Source of the DNA: Catellatospora sp. KI3
GTDB taxonomy: Bacteria > Actinomycetota > Actinomycetes > Mycobacteriales > Micromonosporaceae
Length of the DNA stretch: 64,000 nucleotides
Assembly (NCBI RefSeq): GCF_029948125.1
Contig: NZ_JASAMB010000024.1
Span: forward strand, 48,626-112,625
Direction of reading: 5' to 3'
The notes under the pieces are model-generated. The model searched no databases, was not told the DNA's origin, and was given only the letters and a program-made list of their open reading frames with translations. Position 1 is the stretch's first letter; each line of letters begins with the position of its first letter. Both the position numbers and the translations under genes were made by a program. This document shows, piece by piece, positions 41,732 through 49,539 of this stretch.

Positions 41732-42588
41732 CACGAGGGACCTCCGATACCTACGTTCACGTTTGCCGCTGACAGGTAGAGCGCGTTCTTGAGCTGGAAC
41801 GTCGTCATCCGCGGATGCTTGGACAGGATCCGGGCGCACACCCCGGCCATGTACGGGGTGGCGAAGCTGTTGCCCGAGGCCCGGATGGTGCCGCCGTTCA
41901 GCCACGGCAGCAGCACGTTCTGCCCGAGGGCGAAGAACTCCACCGGCGGGTCCGGGTTGTACAGGAACGACTCCGGCTGCTCCTCGTCGTGGTGGCTGCC
42001 CACCGAGACCACCGACGAGAACCGCCACGGGTAGCTCTCCACCGGCGTGTTGTGCGCCGAGGCCACGATCACGGTCCGGCGGAAGTACGCCTCGTCGGCC
42101 AGGGCGCGCAGCTCGTCGGTGAACCGGACCCGGGTCGTGGACAGGCTCAGGTTGATCACGTCGAAGTTCTGCGCGATGGCCCAGCGCAGGCCGGCCAGCA
42201 TCATCGCGCCGGTGCCCGTAGCCCGCTCGCCCAGCACCCGCACGCTGTAGATCTCGCAGTCCGGCGCGGTGCGGCGGATGATGCCCGCGCAGGCCGTGCC
42301 GTGCCCGCAGGCGTCCCCGGCGTCGGTCTCCTCGACGGACAGCCCGCCGTCGCGCGACACCACGCCGTACGCGCCCGCGATCTGGCCCAGCAGCGGATGG
42401 CCGGCCTCCACGCCGGAGTCCACGACACACACCCGCACCTTGCTGCCGGTGGCGCCGCCCCAGGCCCAGTCCGCGGTCACCGGCTCCCCGTCGGCCGCCA
42501 GCGCGACCTCGTCCCAGCTGCGGCCGTAGAGCCGCCACGTGAGCCGTGGCCGCTCCGCCGCTCGCACGTCGTCCATCACCAAGTCCAT
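41731..42588 (-). CDS. Cytoplasmic S8 subtilase (first copy)
   Basis: A 285-residue subtilase and first gene of the nine-gene leftward operon. The triad is Asp57 (CVVDSGV), His96 (GHGTACAG), Ser241 (SGNSFATPY) with oxyanion Asn180. No secretion signal or prodomain is seen. It begins at ATG 42588 with GGGAGG about 12 bases upstream; ATG 42576 is an alternative. Its promoter lies in the 250-bp gap shared with the class III lanthipeptide precursor, so it may also process that peptide's leader. Confidence 0.9.
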   Translation of the reverse strand: MDLVMDDVRAAERPRLTWRLYGRSWDEVALAADGEPVTADWAWGGATGSKVRVCVVDSGVEAGHPLLGQIAGAYGVVSRDGGLSVEETDAGDACGHGTACAGIIRRTAPDCEIYSVRVLGERATGTGAMMLAGLRWAIAQNFDVINLSLSTTRVRFTDELRALADEAYFRRTVIVASAHNTPVESYPWRFSSVVSVGSHHDEEQPESFLYNPDPPVEFFALGQNVLLPWLNGGTIRASGNSFATPYMAGVCARILSKHPRMTTFQLKNALYLSAANVNVGIGGPS

Positions 42589-42838
42589 TCCGGGGCAGGT
42601 CCTCCCAGGCCCTGCCCGAGACTGGCGGTGCCGGGTTGGTCGCCGCGCAAAGAACGGTTCGATCCGGGTATGTCCGCAGCTCAGCCCGCTGCCGATGCCT
42701 GCCCGGCCGCCGCCGTCCACGGCGTCCACCTGGGCGTATACCGGGGCCATACCCGCGTCCAACCGTCTCCGGATCGGGGCTGCCTAGCTTCTGCACTGCC
42801 CGGCAGACGCACTGCCGAACGCAGATGAGGAGAAGGCG
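42589..42838. promoter_or_regulatory. Divergent control region between the two RiPP operons
   Basis: A 250-bp non-coding gap drives both the subtilase operon (left) and the class III lanthipeptide genes (right). A possible -10 for the right side is TAGCTT at 42785-42790, without a convincing -35. A loose inverted repeat with GTAT/ATAC arms lies around 42735-42754. I saw no clear SARP-type heptamers. Confidence 0.4.
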
Positions 42839-42982
42839 ATGACGAACATCGAGCTGACCCCCGGCGAGAACCCCGAAGAGGTCGCGGCGCTGCAGGAGAC
42901 CCCCGGTGCCGAGGGCGACGACGAGGTCCAGGGCCACATCAGCACGCTCAGCATCCAGTACTGCTCGCTCGACCAGGTCTAG
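42839..42982 (+). CDS. Class III lanthipeptide precursor (LanA)
   Basis: A 47-residue peptide, too short for routine gene calling. The acidic leader (IELTPGENPEEVAALQETPG) has a VAALQ segment like the LDLQ recognition motif of class III leaders. The C-terminal 15 residues, HISTLSIQYCSLDQV, contain Ser35-x2-Ser38-x3-Cys42, the S-x2-S-x3-C signature that LanKC enzymes turn into labionin or lanthionine. There is only one such motif, against two in SapB/RamS. GAGGAG precedes ATG 42839 at good spacing. It lies directly upstream of LanKC, separated by a strong hairpin. Where the leader is cut is unknown. Confidence 0.85.
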   Translation: MTNIELTPGENPEEVAALQETPGAEGDDEVQGHISTLSIQYCSLDQV

Positions 42983-42994
42983 GACCACCGCACA

Positions 42995-43030
42995 GCTGGG
43001 CCCGGTCCGCCTCGTGCGACCGGGCCCAGC
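42995..43030 (+). terminator. Attenuating hairpin between lanA and lanKC
   Basis: A perfect 13-bp stem, GCTGGGCCCGGTC and its complement, with a 10-base loop, 12 bases after the precursor stop. Such partial terminators let precursor mRNA exceed enzyme mRNA in RiPP operons. It has no T-run, so read-through into lanKC is expected. Confidence 0.75.
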
Positions 43031-43077
43031 GGCGCTACCTCGCCGGCAGACAGCGGCCCCGCGTTGGGAGAGACAGG

Positions 43078-45693
43078 ATGAACCTCGATTACACAGTGGC
43101 CAGCCGGGAGTTCTTCGCTCCGCTGGAGACCGCGGTCGTCGACGGAGGAGTGCTCACGCCCGGCGGCGTCCCCGGCGGCTGGCGCGGAGTCGAGGCGGGG
43201 ATCTGGCGCATGTGGATCCCGCCGGGCCCGCGCGGCGAGGTCGATGCGGGCTGGAAGGTGCACGTGTCGGCCCGGCCCGACCGGCTCGAACACGTGCTCG
43301 ACGTCGTCGCCGCGGCGTGCTTCGCGCACGGCGTCGCCTTCAAGCACCTGTCGGCCCGGCTGTTCCACTGGTGGACCCATCACAAGTACGCGCCGCGACC
43401 GCAGGGCGGCAAGTTCATCGCGGCCTACCCCGCGAGCGTCGAGGCGGCCGAGCGGCTCATGCGGCGGCTGAGCGACGACCTCGCCGACGAGGCGGGCCCG
43501 TACATCCTCAGCGACCGGCGCTTCGGCGACTCCCGCACGGTGCACTACCGGTACGGCGCCTTCACGCCGCTGCTGCGGCTGCGGCCCGACGGCACCCGCG
43601 AGGCGATGGTGCGAGACGGCGGCGGCCGACCGGTCCCGGACCGGCGCGGCGTCTCGTTCCAGCTGCCCGACGGCATGGCCGACCCGTTCCGCCCGGCCGG
43701 CGTCGCGTCCGCCCCGACCGCCGCCGGCCGGGCCCACCGCATGATCGGCCCGTACGCCGTCGAGTCGGCGGTGCGCTTCAGCTGCGCCGGCGGCACCTAC
43801 CTCGGGCACGACTCGGTGACCGGCCGCCCGGTGTTCATCAAGGAGGGCCGCGCCCACATCGGCCTGCGCGAGGACGGCACCGCCGCGCCCGAGCAGCTGC
43901 GCGAGGAGTGGCAGGTGCTCACCGCCCTGCACGCCGCCGCGCCGGGGCTGGCCCCCGAACCGATCGCCCACCTGCGCAAATGGGAGCACGAGTTCCTGGT
44001 CGTGGAGCGGGTCGCGGGCGTCGCGCTGTCGAGCTGGCTCGTCGTCAACCACCCGGTGCTGGTCGCCGGGAGCACCGCCGCCGACTTCGCCGCCTACTAC
44101 CGGCGGTGCGAGGTGATCCTCGGCCGGATCGAGCAGGCGTTCGACCGGCTGCACGCGGCCGGGTACCTCTTCGTCGACGTCAGCCCCGGCAACATCCTGA
44201 TCGGCGCGGACGACTCGGTCCGGCTGGTCGACTTCGGCGAGGCGCACCGCCTCGGCGACCCCTTCCGCAAGGCCGGGACCCCGGGCTACACCCCGCCGGA
44301 CCGGCTCATCGGCGACGACCTGACCGTCTTCGACGGGTACGGCCTGGCCGGTCTGGCGCAGCTGCTGGTGGCGCCGCTGCACCAGGTCGTGCAGCTCAAC
44401 CCGGACGCGCTCACGCACCTGCACCACGAGCTGACCGAGCTCGCCCCGATCCCGCCGTCGCTGTGGTCGCGGGCGGTGCGGTACCACCCCGCGAACCCGG
44501 CGCCCCGGCTGCCCGGACCCGGCCAGGTGGCGCAGGTCCCGCTGCGCCACCTGGCCGACCTGCGCGACCGGACCGCCGACGCGATCCTCACCATGGGCGA
44601 CCTGGGCAACCCGCGACGGATCTTCCCCACGGTGCCCGAGGGCTTCCAGAGCAACACGGTCTGCGTCGCCTACGGCACCGCCGGGGTCGTGCACGCGCTG
44701 CGCCAGGCCGGGGTCGCGCTGCCGGAGACCCTGCTGGACCGGTTCCGCGCCGACGCGCTGGCCGCGGCTCCGGGACTCGCACCCGGCCTGCACACCGGCG
44801 CGGCCGGCGTGGCCCGGGTGCTGGCCGACTGCGGCCTGCCGGACGAGGCCGCGGCGCTGCTCGGCACCGCCGACCGGCACCCGCTGACCGCCGAGTGCGC
44901 CACCCTGGCCGGGGGAGCCGCCGGAGTGGCCCTGGCCCACCTGGCCCTGCACCGGTACACCGCCGACGACCGGCACCTGCGCCGGGCTGCCGAACTCGCC
45001 GCCGGACTGGCGTCGCCGGAGCGGCTCGACGCGCTGCTGGGGCCCGACGATCCGACCGGGCTGCTGCACGGCCGCTGCGGCATCGCCCTCGCGCTGCTCC
45101 AGGTGGGCACGGCCACCTCGGATCCGGGCCTGGCGCGCCGCGCGGTGCGGCTGCTGCACGCCGAACTGGACCGGGCCAGCGACCCCGACGCCGCCGCCGG
45201 GCTGCTGTTCCCCGTCTCGCGGACCGACCGGCGCGCCATGCCGTACCTGTACTGCGGCTCGGCCGGGATGCTGTACGCCGCCACCCGCTGCCTGGCCGTG
45301 CTCGCCGACGAGCGGCTGGCCGCGGCGCAGCCCAGGCTGCTGGAGACGGCCCGGCTGCCGTACACGGTGCTGCCGGGCCTGTACCGGGGGGCGGCCGGGC
45401 TGGCGTTCGCGCTGGCCGACCATGCCCGCCTGACCGGCGACCCGGAGTCCGGCGACGCCGCGGTCCGGGCCGCGCGAAGGCTTTTCAAGTACGCCATACC
45501 GCATGAGACAGGGGTGCGCTTCATGGGAGACCCGCAACTGAGGATCAGTGCCGAGCTGTGGAGCGGCTCGGCCGGGGTCCTCCTCGGACTGAGCCAGGTC
45601 CTGGACCCGAAACCGGACGGCCTGTTCGCGGTGGAGCCGCTCGCCGCGGACAGCTCCGCCCGGCCCGAGCGCGCCCTGGCGGTGCTGGGATGA
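43078..45693 (+). CDS. Class III lanthipeptide synthetase LanKC
   Basis: An 871-residue trifunctional enzyme. The N-terminal ~200 residues are the phosphoSer/Thr lyase-type domain (WKVHVSARPDRLEHVL..., FKHLSARLF). Residues about 220-480 are a Ser/Thr kinase-like domain with the catalytic DVSPGN and the magnesium-binding VDFGEA. The C-terminal ~380 residues are a LanC-like cyclase fold lacking the Cys-Cys-His zinc ligands (no WCxG or CHG), which separates class III from class IV LanL. It should phosphorylate, eliminate and cyclise the upstream 47-residue peptide. GGGAG precedes ATG 43078. Its stop overlaps the MFS gene as ATGA. Confidence 0.94.
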   Translation: MNLDYTVASREFFAPLETAVVDGGVLTPGGVPGGWRGVEAGIWRMWIPPGPRGEVDAGWKVHVSARPDRLEHVLDVVAAACFAHGVAFKHLSARLFHWWTHHKYAPRPQGGKFIAAYPASVEAAERLMRRLSDDLADEAGPYILSDRRFGDSRTVHYRYGAFTPLLRLRPDGTREAMVRDGGGRPVPDRRGVSFQLPDGMADPFRPAGVASAPTAAGRAHRMIGPYAVESAVRFSCAGGTYLGHDSVTGRPVFIKEGRAHIGLREDGTAAPEQLREEWQVLTALHAAAPGLAPEPIAHLRKWEHEFLVVERVAGVALSSWLVVNHPVLVAGSTAADFAAYYRRCEVILGRIEQAFDRLHAAGYLFVDVSPGNILIGADDSVRLVDFGEAHRLGDPFRKAGTPGYTPPDRLIGDDLTVFDGYGLAGLAQLLVAPLHQVVQLNPDALTHLHHELTELAPIPPSLWSRAVRYHPANPAPRLPGPGQVAQVPLRHLADLRDRTADAILTMGDLGNPRRIFPTVPEGFQSNTVCVAYGTAGVVHALRQAGVALPETLLDRFRADALAAAPGLAPGLHTGAAGVARVLADCGLPDEAAALLGTADRHPLTAECATLAGGAAGVALAHLALHRYTADDRHLRRAAELAAGLASPERLDALLGPDDPTGLLHGRCGIALALLQVGTATSDPGLARRAVRLLHAELDRASDPDAAAGLLFPVSRTDRRAMPYLYCGSAGMLYAATRCLAVLADERLAAAQPRLLETARLPYTVLPGLYRGAAGLAFALADHARLTGDPESGDAAVRAARRLFKYAIPHETGVRFMGDPQLRISAELWSGSAGVLLGLSQVLDPKPDGLFAVEPLAADSSARPERALAVLG

Positions 45694-47027
45694 GCGGGCA
45701 GTCCCCGACCGCGAGCAGCTCGCGTGACATCAACCGCTACTGGTGGGCGCAGACCACGACGGCCTTCGGCTCGGTCTTCACCGCCATCGCGATGCCGGTC
45801 GTCGCCGTCGTCTACCTGGGCGCGACGCCGGGGCAGGTCGGCCTGATCAGCGCGGCGTCGATCCTGCCGACGCTGGTGCTGGGCCTGCCCGCCGGGGCGC
45901 TGGCCGACCGGGTCGCCGCGCCGCGCCGCCTGCTGATCGCGCTGGACACGTTCAGCGCCGTCGCGGTCGCGCTGGTCGCGCTCAGCGTCGCCAACCAGGT
46001 CGCCTCGGTCGCCACCCTGATCGCGCTGAGCCTGGTCCAGGGCTGCGTGTCGATCCTGTCGAGCGTCGTCTACTTCATCCACCTGCGCCAGCTCGTCGAC
46101 ACCGCCGCGATCGGCCCGGTCCGGGCCCGGCTGCAGGCCGGCCAGTACGGCGCGGGCCTGATCGGGCGGCTGCTGGCCGGACCGGCGATCGTCGCGTTCG
46201 GCGGCGCCACCGCGCTGGGCATCGACGCGGTCAGCTACCTGCTGAGCGCGGCCGCGCTGCTGAGCATGAGCCCGGTCCGCCCGATCCCGCTCACCCCGTC
46301 CGACCAGCGGGAGAGCCTGCTGCGCAGCATGGCGGCGGGCACCCGGTTCTTCCTCGGCCACGCCTTCCACCGGGCGCTGCTGGTCTTCATCATCGCCCCG
46401 GTGGTCGCCGGTGCCGCCGTCACCGCCCTGACCGCGCCGTTCCTGCTCCGCGAGGCGCACATCCCCACCGAGGCGTACGGTGCGATCTTCGCCCTGTCCG
46501 GCCTGATGGGACTGGCCGGCTCGGCGCTGGCCGGCCGGGTCGTGCGCCCCGGCCGCGACCCCCGGCAGATCACGCTGGTCGGGTTCACGGCGAGCCTGGC
46601 CGCCGGGCTGCTGCTGCCGCTGGCCGACGGCCCGCTGGCGGTGGCCGCCGCGTTCGCGGGGCTGGGCATCGGCCTGCCGGTGCTGTTCGGCTCCATCGCC
46701 AACGTCGCGCTGACCCCGGTGCTGGTCGAGGACGCGCCCGACAACCGGCTCGGCAGCACGATGGCCACGCTGCAGGTCTTCGTCGCCGCGGCGGGCATCA
46801 TCGGCGCGCTGGCGGGCGGCGCCCTGGGCGACCAGCTGGGGGTCCGCTCGGCGATCTGGCTGGTCAACATCGTCGCGCTGGCCGCGGTCGCGGTGTCGCT
46901 GCCACTGGCCTCCGCCGCCGCCCGGCGGCTGCGCCGCGACGCCGACGCCGACGCCGATGCCGTACCCGTACCCGAAGCCGAGCCCGCATCGCGCGCGGCC
47001 GTCGCGGCGAGCGCCGAGGCACGCTGA
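45690..47027 (+). CDS. MFS transporter of the class III lanthipeptide operon
   Basis: A 445-residue major facilitator with about 12 membrane helices; the segment GALADRVAAPRRLLI between helices 2 and 3 is the MFS signature (G-x-x-A-D-R-x-x-x-R). It belongs to the enterobactin-exporter-like (MFS_3) type often used to pump out metabolites. ATG 45690 overlaps the LanKC stop, so it is probably the exporter of the mature peptide. The C-terminal tail carries an Asp-Ala repeat (GACGCC units at 46938-46960) with no known role. As no other peptide exporter lies nearby, it may also serve the other RiPP products. Confidence 0.88.
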   Translation: MSGQSPTASSSRDINRYWWAQTTTAFGSVFTAIAMPVVAVVYLGATPGQVGLISAASILPTLVLGLPAGALADRVAAPRRLLIALDTFSAVAVALVALSVANQVASVATLIALSLVQGCVSILSSVVYFIHLRQLVDTAAIGPVRARLQAGQYGAGLIGRLLAGPAIVAFGGATALGIDAVSYLLSAAALLSMSPVRPIPLTPSDQRESLLRSMAAGTRFFLGHAFHRALLVFIIAPVVAGAAVTALTAPFLLREAHIPTEAYGAIFALSGLMGLAGSALAGRVVRPGRDPRQITLVGFTASLAAGLLLPLADGPLAVAAAFAGLGIGLPVLFGSIANVALTPVLVEDAPDNRLGSTMATLQVFVAAAGIIGALAGGALGDQLGVRSAIWLVNIVALAAVAVSLPLASAAARRLRRDADADADAVPVPEAEPASRAAVAASAEAR

Positions 47028-47048
47028 CCGGTCGGCGCCGTCCGCCCT

Positions 47049-47074
47049 GGGCCCGTCTCCGCCGAGACGGGCCC
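47049..47074 (+). terminator. Terminator of the class III lanthipeptide operon
   Basis: A perfect 11-bp stem, GGGCCCGTCTC / GAGACGGGCCC, with a 4-base loop, 21 bases after the MFS stop. Confidence 0.75.
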
Positions 47075-47135
47075 GCATTCGTCACCAGCACGTGATCCGC
47101 CTGGTGAACGCGGCCTCTCCTGCCATGATGGGCAG

Positions 47136-47930
47136 GTGAAGATAGACCTTTCCGGACGAACCGCCCTGGTGTCCGGCTCGACCCAGGGCATCGGGTTCGC
47201 CATCGCCGCCGAGCTGGCCCGCGCCGGAGCCGCCGTCGTCGTCAACGGGCGGACCGCGGAGTCGACCGAGGCCGCGGCCGCGCACCTGCGCGAGGAGCTG
47301 CCCGCCGCGACGGTAAGGGCGGTGCCGGCCGATCTGGCCACCGCCGAGGGTGCGGCGGCCATGGCCGCCGCCGTCCCGGACGTCGACATCCTGTGCAACA
47401 ACCTCGGCATCTTCGGCGTCCGGCCCGCGCTGGAGATCAGCGACGCCGAGTGGAGCCGCTTCTTCGAGGTCAACGTCCTGTCCGCGGTGCGGCTGATCCG
47501 CACGTACCTGCCCGGGATGATGGCGCGCCGCTGGGGCAGGATCACCGCCATCGCCAGCGACTCCGCCGTGGCGACACCGGTCGAGATGATCCACTACGGG
47601 ATGACGAAGACGGCGCTGCTGGCCGTCACGCGCGGCTTCGCCAAGGCCGCCGCGGGCACGGGCGTCACCGTGAACTCCGTCATCGCCGGGCCGACGCACA
47701 CGGCCGGGGTGGAGACCTTCGTCGCCGAGCTGGTGGGGGACGAGCTGCCCTGGGACGAGGCACAGCGCCGGTTCATGCGCGAGCACCGGCCGCACTCGCT
47801 GCTCCAGCGGCTCATCGAACCGCGCGAGATCGGCGACATGGTGGTGTACCTCAGCTCGGAGCAGGCGTCGGCCACCACCGGAGGTGCGCTGCGGGTCGAC
47901 GGCGGCTACGTCGACGCCATCCTGCCCTGA
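47136..47930 (+). CDS. Short-chain dehydrogenase/reductase
   Basis: A 264-residue classical SDR. SGSTQGIG (residues 14-21) is the TGxxxGIG cofactor loop, NNLG stands for the usual NNAG, the catalytic set is Asn-Ser-Tyr-Lys with Tyr/Lys in YGMTK, and the C-terminus has TGGALRVDGGY. Arg39 after the second strand (NGRTA) suggests NADP(H). The substrate is unknown. The start GTG 47136 has only a weak ribosome site. It is a single gene, bounded on both sides by hairpins, so it is not part of the RiPP operon. Confidence 0.88.
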   Translation: MKIDLSGRTALVSGSTQGIGFAIAAELARAGAAVVVNGRTAESTEAAAAHLREELPAATVRAVPADLATAEGAAAMAAAVPDVDILCNNLGIFGVRPALEISDAEWSRFFEVNVLSAVRLIRTYLPGMMARRWGRITAIASDSAVATPVEMIHYGMTKTALLAVTRGFAKAAAGTGVTVNSVIAGPTHTAGVETFVAELVGDELPWDEAQRRFMREHRPHSLLQRLIEPREIGDMVVYLSSEQASATTGGALRVDGGYVDAILP

Positions 47931-47936
47931 CCACAC

Positions 47937-47971
47937 CGCGCGACCGCCCGCCGCAGCGCGGCGGTCGCGCG
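47937..47971. terminator. Bidirectional terminator
   Basis: A perfect 12-bp stem, CGCGCGACCGCC / GGCGGTCGCGCG, between the converging SDR and hydrolase genes. Confidence 0.7.
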
Positions 47972-47978
47972 GCGGAGT

Positions 47979-48665
47979 TCAGCTCCCGTCGGCCGCCTCG
48001 GCCAGCAGCCGGGCCAGCTCGGCGGGGGCGCTGAACATGGGCCAGTGGCCCGAGTCGATGTCGACGAACTCGACGTGCTTGGCCGGGGTCAGCTCCGGCA
48101 CCTCACCGGCGGCGATCCACTCCCGGGCCTGCTCGGGCGAGAACTCGGGGCAGACCAACACCACCGGTACGTCGAACCGCCGCTCGTCGGTCAACCGCAC
48201 CACGCCGTTGGCCACGCCCTCGGGCACCGGCACGGCGGCCGCGCCGATCGCGGCGCGAGTCGGCCCGTCGAGGTCGGCCGAGTCCGGGCCCTCGAACGGT
48301 CCCCAGCCCGGGAACGGCATGACCCCGTCCTTGATCTCGAAGTAGGCGGCGTACGGCCTGCCGTCGCTGGACGGCATGCCGCCGATGAACGCCACCTTGG
48401 CCACCCGGTCGGGCCGGGCGTCGGCGGCCAGCCACACCAGCGTGCAGGCCGCGGAGTGCCCCACCACCAGCGGCGGCTCCGGTGCCGCGTCCACGGCGGC
48501 CAGCACCGCCGCCACCTGGTCTGCCAGCGTCGCCCCGACCGCGCCGTCACCCTGGCCCGGCAGCGTCACCGGCACCGGCCGATGACCGAGCGCGGCCAGC
48601 TCCGGCACCACCCGGTCCCACGCGGACCCGTCGAGCCACAGTCCACCCACGAGGACGATATCCAT
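47979..48665 (-). CDS. Alpha/beta hydrolase
   Basis: A 228-residue alpha/beta-hydrolase. The oxyanion strand is VLVGGLWLDGSAW, the nucleophile elbow is VGHSAACTL (Gly-His-Ser-Ala-Ala), and the late His is in DIDSGHWPMF. This is the small esterase/hydroxynitrile-lyase-like (Abhydrolase_6) group. It starts 2 bp after the pentapeptide-DinB gene, so the two share a transcript. The substrate is unknown. Confidence 0.85.
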   Translation of the reverse strand: MDIVLVGGLWLDGSAWDRVVPELAALGHRPVPVTLPGQGDGAVGATLADQVAAVLAAVDAAPEPPLVVGHSAACTLVWLAADARPDRVAKVAFIGGMPSSDGRPYAAYFEIKDGVMPFPGWGPFEGPDSADLDGPTRAAIGAAAVPVPEGVANGVVRLTDERRFDVPVVLVCPEFSPEQAREWIAAGEVPELTPAKHVEFVDIDSGHWPMFSAPAELARLLAEAADGS

Positions 48666-48667
48666 GA

Positions 48668-49477
48668 TCAGTTCTCCTTCTCCAGTACGGTCAGGTCGCG
48701 CTCGGCGAACAGCCGGTGCTCCCACTCCTCGTTCAGCACGATCCGCAGGCACTCCCGGACCGGGAAGTCCTCGTGCTGCGGGTAACCCGGCTCGGTCCGC
48801 GTCACCGTGCCCGCCAGCTGCTCGTCGGTCAGCGCCGCCAGCACCCGCCGCACCGTGGCCTGGCGTTCGCGGCGGACCGCGAGCACCTCGTCCAGCGTGG
48901 GCCGCGCGGTGCGGTCCCACGGGACGCCGTCCCAGCCGGGCGCCTCGTCGTTGGGCAGGTCCAGCGGATGCCAGGGCGACAGGGTGCCCAGCAGCATCCG
49001 GTCGACCCAGGCCGCGGTGGCGAAGTTCAGATGCCGCAGCGTATGCATGAACGACCACTCGTCGCCCACCGGCTGGTGCAGCAGCTCCTCGGGGAAGGTC
49101 CGGGCCCGCGCCACGGTGCCGTCCCACAGCCGCTCCAGCACCGGCCAGGCGCGCCGGAAGCCGTCGGCGTCGTCCGGGCGCATCAGCGCCCGCTCCGGCA
49201 TCCGCCGGTCCAGCTCGGCCTCGACCAGCGGCCCGATGTCGACCCCGTTGATCACCACGTTGCGCAGCTCGCCGTAGATGTCGACGTCGTGCAGCTCGAC
49301 TCCGCGCATCCGGACCCCGTACAGGGCCGCGTCGCGGACCCGCAACCCGCTCAGGTCGACCGAGCGCAGGGACGAGCCCTGCAGGTACACCTTCTCGAAG
49401 GACGACCCGCGCAGGCTCACGCGTTCGAAGCGCGATCCGGCCAGGTCCTGCTCGTAAAACTCAGGCACGCCGATCAC
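48668..49477 (-). CDS. Pentapeptide-repeat / DinB-like fusion protein
   Basis: A 269-residue protein with two modules. Residues about 8-85 are pentapeptide repeats (ADLxx type: LAGSRFERVSLRGSSFEKVYLQGSSLRSVDLSGLRVRDAALYG...), predicted to form a right-handed quadrilateral beta-helix. Residues about 110-265 form a DinB/YfiT-like four-helix bundle, with His residues in EWSFMHTLRHLNFA and EEWEHRLFA placed where this superfamily binds a metal. DinB-like proteins act in thiol or small-molecule chemistry. The fusion is found in some actinobacteria but its role is unclear. The start is GTG 49477 or GTG 49468. Confidence 0.75.
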   Translation of the reverse strand: MIGVPEFYEQDLAGSRFERVSLRGSSFEKVYLQGSSLRSVDLSGLRVRDAALYGVRMRGVELHDVDIYGELRNVVINGVDIGPLVEAELDRRMPERALMRPDDADGFRRAWPVLERLWDGTVARARTFPEELLHQPVGDEWSFMHTLRHLNFATAAWVDRMLLGTLSPWHPLDLPNDEAPGWDGVPWDRTARPTLDEVLAVRRERQATVRRVLAALTDEQLAGTVTRTEPGYPQHEDFPVRECLRIVLNEEWEHRLFAERDLTVLEKEN

Positions 49478-49539
49478 GCTAGAACCAATTCCGGACGATC
49501 TGCTTCCGGTATGCGCCGACGCTGCCTAATCTTCTCGGC

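Noticed and set aside
43078..45693. Calling the synthetase class IV (LanL)
   Set aside because: The C-terminal cyclase lacks the Cys, Cys-His zinc ligands, and the adjacent peptide has the S-x2-S-x3-C motif of class III.
46938..46965. GACGCC tandem units
   Set aside because: A simple Asp-Ala run in the disordered tail of the MFS protein; too short and in frame to be a CRISPR or functional satellite.
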